Both the position numbers and the translations under genes were made by a program. A stretch of 64,000 bases of DNA from Chloroflexota bacterium (lineage in GTDB: Bacteria; Chloroflexota; Anaerolineae; Promineifilales; Promineifilaceae): NCBI GenBank assembly GCA_017993775.1, contig JAGOMA010000010.1, positions 62,001 through 126,000 on the forward strand, in the 5' to 3' direction. The first letter of the stretch is position 1. Each line of letters opens with the position of its first letter. Under the pieces are notes generated by a model. It was given only the letters and a program-made list of their open reading frames with translations. It was not told the DNA's origin and ran no database searches. Shown piece by piece: positions 37,634 to 44,786 of the stretch.

Positions 37634-39004
37634 TTACTGCGTAGCAAAAATCCATAAAGAAACCGACTGCGGTGGCAGGGACAGACGGCCGTCTGTCGGC
37701 CAGTTCACCGGCTGCGGCGCGTCGGGGGTTTGGTCCATGTCCAGCCGCCACAATTCGGCGGCGGCCAGGCTGTCTGGCAGCGGCAAAGTCACCGCTTGCT
37801 CGGTGTCGGCCAGATTCACGAGCATGATGGTGAGACGGCCGTCTTCTCGCCGCGCCGCATACACCGACACATCTTCCACGCCCGATTCCGCATACACCTG
37901 TTCAGACCCAAATTGGCTGTATAACTGGTAAACATAATAACTGGGGCGCAGGATATCGCGGCCAATCAATCCCCAACCGCCCTGCCCGCCCTGCGAGGTT
38001 AGCATCCAATGATTCACCATCAAAACGTCCTGGCGAATCATCTGCCCCAACAACTCCGCCAGCCACACGGCGTTGTAGTGCGAATCGGGCGTCGCCTCCC
38101 CGCCCACCGCCTGGTTCCAATGTGTATTTACTTCCGTCAGCGCGATGGGAATGTCGCGGCCGGTGTTTTCAGCGATCAGGCCGCGCAAATAGGGGATGGT
38201 TTGCGCCCACTCGCGGCTTTGCTGCCGCAAATCGCTTATGGTGACGCTGTCTTGTCCCGCCGGAAAGGGGTACCGATGGAAAGACACTATGTCCACCAGA
38301 TCGCCATTGGCCTTTAGAAATTCGGTCATCCAGTCTCGTCCAGACGAGTCTTTGGGATTCGTGGCCAAATTGTAGGTGAACTGGTGAATGTCCGGTCCAA
38401 TCAGCTGAATGGTCGGGTCGATGGCTTTCATGGCCTGGGCAAATGCCCGCCATTCGCGGTTGTACTGCTCGGTGTCGTAATCATCGGCCTTGTTCAGAGA
38501 TTGCAATTCGGCGGCAAACAAGGTTGGCTCATTGCCAATGCTCCAGTACCTGACGCCATATTGCTTCTCGATATTTACGTAGCGGACCAGCTCGGCGGCC
38601 TGTTCTGGCGTGGCTTCGCGCAGGCGCACGGAAATAGAGGCTTCGGCGCCCATCTGGCGCAGAAAATCCATGAAATAATCGATCTGGTATGGTTTGAGGT
38701 CGTTGCGGTCGCCCCAGGCGCCGCCGGGGAAACGCACCACCTTGACGCCGGAGCTAAAGGCGGCGGGCAGCATGTTGACGGGTACGGCGACCCAGGGACC
38801 GTAGTTGGACCCTAACAGGGACGGGCTGATGGGTCCGACATCGACGCTCGGCACGACTAGAATTGTTCCGGCAGCGGGTGTGGGGATGGGGGTTGGCGGG
38901 AGAACGGCCGTCGGCGGCGGCGCGGCGACCTGATTACAGGCGGTAACGGCCGTTACCACCCAGGCAATCAACAGCCAAAACAACAATCGTTTGTGAGTCA
39001 ACAT
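37634..39004 (-). CDS. Clan GH-A glycoside hydrolase lipoprotein
   Basis: 456 residues. Lipoprotein signal ends at VTAC (Cys23), followed by a Pro/Thr linker. The catalytic TIM barrel carries acid/base Glu159 in WSIGNEP and a likely nucleophile Glu291 in ALTEVNTHW. A C-terminal beta domain starts near residue 370. The style is like GH39/GH44/GH51 relatives; the family could not be fixed by eye. It should act on the cell surface, making oligosaccharides (beta-glucan or xyloglucan type) that enter through the importer. First gene of an operon with the cellobiose phosphorylase; a LacI-type operator lies 17 bases upstream. Confidence 0.78.
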   Translation of the reverse strand: MLTHKRLLFWLLIAWVVTAVTACNQVAAPPPTAVLPPTPIPTPAAGTILVVPSVDVGPISPSLLGSNYGPWVAVPVNMLPAAFSSGVKVVRFPGGAWGDRNDLKPYQIDYFMDFLRQMGAEASISVRLREATPEQAAELVRYVNIEKQYGVRYWSIGNEPTLFAAELQSLNKADDYDTEQYNREWRAFAQAMKAIDPTIQLIGPDIHQFTYNLATNPKDSSGRDWMTEFLKANGDLVDIVSFHRYPFPAGQDSVTISDLRQQSREWAQTIPYLRGLIAENTGRDIPIALTEVNTHWNQAVGGEATPDSHYNAVWLAELLGQMIRQDVLMVNHWMLTSQGGQGGWGLIGRDILRPSYYVYQLYSQFGSEQVYAESGVEDVSVYAARREDGRLTIMLVNLADTEQAVTLPLPDSLAAAELWRLDMDQTPDAPQPVNWPTDGRLSLPPQSVSLWIFATQ

Positions 39005-39021
39005 GGCGGAAAGCTCCTTTA

Positions 39022-39035
39022 TGTAACCGCTTACA
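39022..39035 (-). promoter_or_regulatory. LacI-type operator upstream of the GH-A/GH94 operon
   Basis: TGTAACCGCTTACA carries the same 12-bp core as the operators upstream of lacI at 34938-34961. It lies just above the AAGGAG ribosome site of the lipoprotein gene, a position where binding would block transcription start or early elongation. Confidence 0.82.
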
Positions 39036-39120
39036 TTTCGCTTTTTCCATGTTACTCCTCAATTCATATTTTGTCACGAACTGCAAACAGGAAGAGGGGG
39101 GAGTGGGGGGGGTCATGATT

Positions 39121-39197
39121 TACGATTGGCGATTGGAAATCGCAAATCGCAAATCGCCAATCGCCAATCGCAAATTGCAAATTGCAAATTGCAAATC
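39121..39197. repeat. GATTGGCGATTGG / AAATTGC tandem repeat block
   Basis: Inverted GATTGGCGATTGG and CCAATCGCCAATC arms enclose AAATCGC units, followed by four AAATTGC heptamers up to the stop codon of the phosphatase gene. The heptamer array suggests slippage. A shorter relative lies at 1524-1576. Confidence 0.65.
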
Positions 39198-41240
39198 TCA
39201 GGCTGTCGGCGCAGCGTGAGTCTGGCGGAGCCAGGTCTTAAGCTGCCGGTAAACGGCCGGCGCGCCTACCAAATCTGGCTCAGTAATGTCTAACTCGGCC
39301 GGATACAGCAGGAACGGCCGTGTCTGATACCCGCCCATCCCGCCATGACAGCCGATCAACTCCTCGAACGCGGCTACCTCGTTGGTCTCCGCGTTGTAGA
39401 AGCTGTTGACGTAGATGTCCGGCACATCGGGGAACTGGTTATAGCGCAGCAAATGGTCGCGGGCGTTCTGGCCAAACCCGGCCAGCGGGTTCTCGCCCTC
39501 AACGCGGTCGTCGGCCAGGTAGTAACGGCCGTTGTCCCCAATCACCACCGGCCCCTGAGCTTCCGAGTGGACCATCAACCAGCCAACTCCCTCATGCGAA
39601 GCCAACCCGTGCAGCAAACCGGGATAAACCATCTCAATCTGTTCCAACGTTACCCGCTCTTCCAGCCACGTGCCATAAATCAGCCCCAAATTGCCGGAGG
39701 CCAATACCAAGACATGCGCGTCGGTTTCCAACCCTTCATCGTGCTCATCTGGACCCAGCTTCACTTCGCCGTCTTCGGTTTGTCTTTTTGTCACCCGCTT
39801 CAAGGCTTTGGCGGTTCGTTTGTCGTTTTGGATGGCATCGTTCACCAGCACATTCACATGCCCCCACGATTCGTTGGTTTCCATGATGCCCTGCACATGG
39901 AACGCTGTGGCATACTGCTGCACCAGCTCCTGCAAATTAATGCCATACCGCTGCTTAAAGGTTGCCCCGCCGCTCTGTCCGTGATCCGATAACACAACCA
40001 TGTGATACGGCCGTGGCGCATTCCTGGCCGCGCTCTCCAGCCGGGCAAATTGGGCATCCAGTTTGCGCAGCGTATCCAGCGCATCAAACGATTCCACGCC
40101 AGAGTGATGGGCGACTTCATCGTAACCCACAAACGTGGCATACGCCGACGGCACGCCAGCATACATGTCCCCAATCAGCGTATAAATGTTCAATTCGCGC
40201 ATAATAACGGTCGTAAACACGCGCAGCAGTGGGTATTTGCCGCCGCGATGGCGCTTATCCAAAATAGGGTACACGTTGTTCTTGCGCGCCTGACGAAACT
40301 GCCGGATCTCTAACATGATGTCCCAAACCATCAACAACAGGGTACGAGTGATGTTGTAGGGATCGACAAAGTAGGCGTAAAAATCAGTCAGATGCAGACG
40401 CGAAAGGTCTTTCATCGTGCTGGCGGTCACGCTGACGATTGGCGCGTCGCCCGACAAGAGATTGCCCCGGCTGGCGCCATTATCAACCAGCAAGCCATTG
40501 CCGTCGGAATGTCTCTTTTCCAGAGCAGCAACCTCTTTCGGGCTGCTGGAAGCAACCACGGTTTTGCGCTGCCGGTCGTACCAGCGAAAAGCGGGGATGT
40601 TATCGTTGTTGCCGTGCAAAATACCGGCCTGGCTGGCCGAAGTTTGTGACGACAGGTCGGTCTCCCATTCCACCAGCTTGTGGCTGCCTTCATCTAACCA
40701 CTGTTTGAGGGTGGGTGCGTAGCCGTCACGCATGGCTTTTTCCAAAATGGGTTCGGCCAGTCCGTCAATTTCCAGGAAAAGGAACCCGGGCACATCGGTT
40801 TTTTCTGGTTTGGCTATGCGGTTGGCGCGTCGCCTGACCACGTTGCGATACCAGGAGCTGTCGTCGTCGATGGTGAGGAGCATGCTGGCGATGGTGTTTA
40901 CGGCCGTTAGCCAAAACGCCACCCCTATCGCCGCCCACAACCCATTCACGTTAAAGCCCTCCACCAAATAAGAGGCCAACAAGATGATCGCCCCATTCAG
41001 AATCAGCGCCGCCAGCCCCAAAGTTAATACGGCAAACGGCAATATCAGATAACTGAGCATGGGCCAGAGAAGCGCATTCAACAAGCCAATCGCCGCCGCC
41101 GCAACCAGGGCGGTCGAAAAATCGTCTACGACCATGCCAGTGAACAAAAATGTAGCCAGCACCAAAGCCAAGGCTTCAATTACCCAAATGACGATAATCC
41201 GAAGGATCGGTCGTCTTACCCGAAGGCGTTTTTGGTCCAT
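39198..41240 (-). CDS. Fusion of four-TM holin-like domain and alkaline-phosphatase-superfamily domain
   Basis: 680 residues. Residues about 10-115 are four TM segments of the mycobacterial-type phage holin family (PF04020-like, with the LNALLWPMLSYLILPF segment). Residues about 150-670 are a type I phosphodiesterase/alkaline phosphatase-like domain: FLEIDGLAEP (metal Asp), SSQTSASQAGILHG (nucleophile Thr or Ser), YDEVAHHSG (Asp/His), LSDHGQSGG (Asp/His) and a late CHGGMGG (His). It would be a membrane-anchored enzyme acting on phosphodiesters or phospholipid-like substrates. Its true substrate is unknown. AAGGAG precedes the ATG. Confidence 0.82.
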   Translation of the reverse strand: MDQKRLRVRRPILRIIVIWVIEALALVLATFLFTGMVVDDFSTALVAAAAIGLLNALLWPMLSYLILPFAVLTLGLAALILNGAIILLASYLVEGFNVNGLWAAIGVAFWLTAVNTIASMLLTIDDDSSWYRNVVRRRANRIAKPEKTDVPGFLFLEIDGLAEPILEKAMRDGYAPTLKQWLDEGSHKLVEWETDLSSQTSASQAGILHGNNDNIPAFRWYDRQRKTVVASSSPKEVAALEKRHSDGNGLLVDNGASRGNLLSGDAPIVSVTASTMKDLSRLHLTDFYAYFVDPYNITRTLLLMVWDIMLEIRQFRQARKNNVYPILDKRHRGGKYPLLRVFTTVIMRELNIYTLIGDMYAGVPSAYATFVGYDEVAHHSGVESFDALDTLRKLDAQFARLESAARNAPRPYHMVVLSDHGQSGGATFKQRYGINLQELVQQYATAFHVQGIMETNESWGHVNVLVNDAIQNDKRTAKALKRVTKRQTEDGEVKLGPDEHDEGLETDAHVLVLASGNLGLIYGTWLEERVTLEQIEMVYPGLLHGLASHEGVGWLMVHSEAQGPVVIGDNGRYYLADDRVEGENPLAGFGQNARDHLLRYNQFPDVPDIYVNSFYNAETNEVAAFEELIGCHGGMGGYQTRPFLLYPAELDITEPDLVGAPAVYRQLKTWLRQTHAAPTA

Positions 41241-41356
41241 AATGTTTTCTCCTTCGAAAATCTGTTAACGCAGCGACGCAGCGACGCAGAGATTGCGGTA
41301 GGTTTTTCATTCATGGTGTTGAGCCTGCGCTGATGTCGTCTCCTGAGAAAACAGCT

Positions 41357-41400
41357 AGAGCGAGAGCAAAAGTCTGACACGGCCTCTTTCTCTCGCTCTT
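41357..41400 (-). terminator. Possible terminator downstream of the PLD-fusion gene
   Basis: AGAGCGAGAG and CTCTCGCTCT pair around about 22 bases, with TTTT stretches on the minus-strand side. It lies about 60 bases after the stop codon at 41462. The rest of the gap 41241-41461 shows only CAGCGACG short repeats near 41270. Confidence 0.4.
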
Positions 41401-41461
41401 ACTTTAGCGCCAGCTTTTCATTTAAGGGAGTGGGCGATCTGCCCGTAAAGTACCCTGTTTG

Positions 41462-44400
41462 TTACGGCCGTTCCGCAGCCACGCCCCACTCTACTTCAAA
41501 AACCCGCGAGAATTCAGCAATCGCCCGCGGGTCTTCGGTGGCAAGGCTATATTCGTTTAAGCCGCTGCCTGCACCAAACGCGCTGTAATGCAAATTTTGG
41601 CTGCCAACTATCAGGAGCTGGTTATCAATTAACAGCACCTTTGGATGCATCGCTCCCGCAAAATAGCGCACTTCGACCTGATCCGCCACCCCCAGTTCTT
41701 GCAGCCGATCGAGGAAGGCCCGCAGCGCCACATTGTTCTCGACCCCTTCAAACGGACCCGGCTTCACCAGGATTCGTAGATGCGCGCCGTTTTGCGCCGC
41801 CTGAATCAGCCCTTCGGTATAAATGGGCGATTCATCGACTGTGCAGACATCGAACAAAATGTTCAGGTTGCAGATCATATCCAGCGCAAACTGCACATGA
41901 ACCACATCAATCGTCTCTTGCGCCGCCGCCATCGCGGCTTCCACCTGCCGGTCGGCCTGATCATGCACCCGTGAACGATACATGGAAAACGCCGTACTGT
42001 TATCGCCGGACAAATAAAATTTTTGCACTTCCGGCACATGATCGGCCGTCGCCGAATAGTCGTAACAGGTGGTTTGCCAGGGAACGCCAAATGGCGGATT
42101 CAATTGCAGGCAGGTGCGCGCATCGGCGCCTGCCCACATATCATCAAACATGCGCTGCGACGATTGGGCAACGGGTCCGGTCATTTCCAGGGCAAGGTCA
42201 AAACGGCCGCCGCCACTGCCCGATGGGTGGTCCAACGGTAAATGGTCATAGGTCATGTTAAAACCGGCGGCTACGGCCGTTTGTCCATCTACAATCACCG
42301 TTTTCACATGGCTGTGTGGTAAATTGCCTTCATAATCAGCCACCTCCAGCCGCCAGCCCAGGGTCTCGTCCACCATTTTATCGATGCCTGCGTGGCGCAA
42401 ATCGGCCAGCAGCGTCCAGAGCTGCCCCGTCGTTTCGCCCATCGCCAGCTCTGGCGGATTGCCCAGCATGATGCGCACCGTTAACCCGCGTGGGTATTGC
42501 TCCGGATGCGCCTGCAGCTGGCGGTACAAATCGCCAACGGCCGTGGCCACCACACTGCCCGGGCTGTCGTTGTTCAGCGGCGCGGCGTACCACATGGTAG
42601 AAAACAACACTTCATAGTTAGCGCCCCGGATCAGGTCGCCCAGCACGTCGAACGCGCCGTTTGGCGTCGGGGCGTAAGGCAGGCCATACTCCGGTTTGGG
42701 ATTCGGCGTCAGGATCAGGCGGTCATAGCGGTTCTGGCAGAAGGGCACGATGGTTTCGGGCGATTGGTAGATGCCTTCCTGGGCAACGTCGTACAAAATC
42801 CGCCCAAATTTCGCCAGGTCGTCCGGGTCGCACGCATATTGGATTTGCGCGGCGTAATCCAGGCCGTTCACGCCGGCCCAGGCCACATGCAAACTGCCAT
42901 CGTCCGCGACCGTCAAAGCCGGTCGGGCATTGGGCGCGCTGTGGCCAATCAAGGCGGGCGGCGTCCAGCCAACGGCCGTTTTCACGCTTTCATACATCAC
43001 ACTGGCCGGTTGGTTCACGCCGTTGGCATTGGTCACGAAATTGCCATACCAGACCACATGGACCTGCCCCAGATTATCCAATGCCAGGGCCGGGCGATTC
43101 AGACACGGCCCATTGGCCACAGCTTCCACCTGCCCCTCATGCCAATACACCAGGCCCTGATCGGTGCAGAAAGCGGCGTGGGGCTGGGTGTTGGGGTCCG
43201 CGGTGATGGCAGGGTAACGGCCGTTTACCGTCTCGCCTACGGCCGTCCAGCCGGCGCCATCAAACTGAGTCATGCCTAATGCGCCGCTTTCATCGGCAAA
43301 CACAAGTTGGAAGGCGCTGTTTAGCTGTGGCGATGAGGCGCCGCCGGGCACACAACCGGTGGCCGTCGCCTGCGGCGTGCCGGATACCGACCAGGCCACG
43401 TAGGGCATAATGTTTGCGTCGTTGGCCCATACCAGGAGTGCGGTGTCGCCCTGAATGGCCAGCGCGGGCTGCCGGTCGCCCACCGCCGGTGGACGGGCGC
43501 ACAAATTGGCCGGGGGAATGGGCGATGGCGGGTTACAGCGGCCATCCTGGCAGTAGCTGACCATGACAGCGTTATCTTGCACCCAGGCCAGATAAATACG
43601 GCCGTCATTCCCCAGAGCGATCGTCGGTTCGGTTGGCGCGCCAGCGACCACCTTAACGGGCGGCTGCCACGCCGTCTGCTGCTCGGCGGCAGACCACTGC
43701 CCGGCTTGCAGCATCAGGCCGTCGGCTTGCGCCCAGGCCACAGCCAGACGGCCGTCGCCGTTGGCGGCAATGGCCGGGGGCGAGGATAGGGGAACGGCCG
43801 TCAGGTTAGCGCTTTCCAGCCAATGCGTGCCGGTCGTGTTCAGGTCCAACACCGCCGACAAACCTGAATCTTGCGGCGTCAACAAATCGCCCACGGCTGC
43901 CAATACGGGGCGGAAGAGGAGAGCGATACCCAACAGGACAACGGCCGTGATAATCATGCGCCGCTGCCAGGATTTTAGCGACAGCGAGCGCACCGGCAAA
44001 AATGTGCCGCCCTTCCCTTGCGCAAGATTGTGGTACACATACCCCAGGCTCGCCCCGCCCAAGCCCGCAAACGAAAAGAAGCCAAACAAAATCCACTCAT
44101 ACGGTCCGGTGGCTACTTCCCCATTGGCAATATGGAAAATAAACTGCCAGATTGTCGCCCCCAAAACGATGCCGCCCAGCCCAAACCCGGCGGCGCTCCA
44201 GCGAGTGATGGCTGGAAAACGGCGACCGGCCGTCCAAAGCCCCATGGAAATGCCCATGATAAGGCCAAAAACAACCCCCACAAGGCCAAAGACAACGCCA
44301 AACACATAAACCGGCGTGGCCGAAATATCGTAAAAAGAGAGCAAGGACACGATCAGGATGATGGGGAAGATGAGCAGACCATATCCAAGGCCAAAGGTGA

Positions 44401-44677
44401 TCCCGCTGCGCCATACGTAACCTCGGCGCTCTTTTCCCTGGCCAATTGTCGGTAACGTCGCCCCGCCAACGCTGCCGCCAAACAAACCACCTACTCCGGC
44501 AATAAAAAAGGCCAACAACAGCCCAAATACCAATCGGAATATCGGGCTGCCGAACAAGAACCAATTGGATGGCGTCAGAGCAAACAAGATATAGCTGATG
44601 ATATTGCCAACCAGTAATCCCAACCCATAGGCCAGGCCACTAAAAAGGATTTGTTTGGGGCGAGTTGTAGGCACCAT
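41462..44677 (-). CDS. Membrane / beta-propeller-like / phospholipase D fusion protein
   Basis: 1071 residues. Residues 1-260 hold about seven glycine-rich TM segments, the last near 240-260. Residues about 290-625 show repeated units with DGR-x-x-x-AW or GQVHVVWYG ends, like sialidase-type propeller blades. Residues about 640-1071 form a two-domain PLD region with complete HKD motifs: H790-x-K792-x4-D797 and H1011-x-K1013-x4-D1018. The layout puts a phosphatidyl-transferase or nuclease-like module with a possible ligand-binding propeller on the outer face. Cardiolipin-synthase-like chemistry is possible. No Shine-Dalgarno is visible at the ATG. Confidence 0.8.
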   Translation of the reverse strand: MVPTTRPKQILFSGLAYGLGLLVGNIISYILFALTPSNWFLFGSPIFRLVFGLLLAFFIAGVGGLFGGSVGGATLPTIGQGKERRGYVWRSGITFGLGYGLLIFPIILIVSLLSFYDISATPVYVFGVVFGLVGVVFGLIMGISMGLWTAGRRFPAITRWSAAGFGLGGIVLGATIWQFIFHIANGEVATGPYEWILFGFFSFAGLGGASLGYVYHNLAQGKGGTFLPVRSLSLKSWQRRMIITAVVLLGIALLFRPVLAAVGDLLTPQDSGLSAVLDLNTTGTHWLESANLTAVPLSSPPAIAANGDGRLAVAWAQADGLMLQAGQWSAAEQQTAWQPPVKVVAGAPTEPTIALGNDGRIYLAWVQDNAVMVSYCQDGRCNPPSPIPPANLCARPPAVGDRQPALAIQGDTALLVWANDANIMPYVAWSVSGTPQATATGCVPGGASSPQLNSAFQLVFADESGALGMTQFDGAGWTAVGETVNGRYPAITADPNTQPHAAFCTDQGLVYWHEGQVEAVANGPCLNRPALALDNLGQVHVVWYGNFVTNANGVNQPASVMYESVKTAVGWTPPALIGHSAPNARPALTVADDGSLHVAWAGVNGLDYAAQIQYACDPDDLAKFGRILYDVAQEGIYQSPETIVPFCQNRYDRLILTPNPKPEYGLPYAPTPNGAFDVLGDLIRGANYEVLFSTMWYAAPLNNDSPGSVVATAVGDLYRQLQAHPEQYPRGLTVRIMLGNPPELAMGETTGQLWTLLADLRHAGIDKMVDETLGWRLEVADYEGNLPHSHVKTVIVDGQTAVAAGFNMTYDHLPLDHPSGSGGGRFDLALEMTGPVAQSSQRMFDDMWAGADARTCLQLNPPFGVPWQTTCYDYSATADHVPEVQKFYLSGDNSTAFSMYRSRVHDQADRQVEAAMAAAQETIDVVHVQFALDMICNLNILFDVCTVDESPIYTEGLIQAAQNGAHLRILVKPGPFEGVENNVALRAFLDRLQELGVADQVEVRYFAGAMHPKVLLIDNQLLIVGSQNLHYSAFGAGSGLNEYSLATEDPRAIAEFSRVFEVEWGVAAERP

Positions 44678-44702
44678 TGGATTTTACCAGATCGATTTGA
44701 GC

Positions 44703-44748
44703 GTTTATGAAAGAAGAGCAACTGGTAGATCGCTCTTCTTTCATAAAC
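44703..44748. terminator. 17-bp inverted repeat between META lipoprotein and PLD-fusion genes
   Basis: GTTTATGAAAGAAGAGC (44703-44719) and GCTCTTCTTTCATAAAC (44732-44748) are perfect inverted arms with a 12-base loop. It lies after the stop of the META lipoprotein gene and before the next gene on the same strand, the position of a terminator, though no clear T-run follows. Confidence 0.5.
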
Positions 44749-44786
44749 TAAACTGCTAAATGGTCGAATTACATGCTAGAACAAGA

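Noticed and set aside
39198..41240. Prophage lysis gene because of the holin-like domain
   Set aside because: No other phage genes nearby, and the domain is fused to a large metal-enzyme domain.
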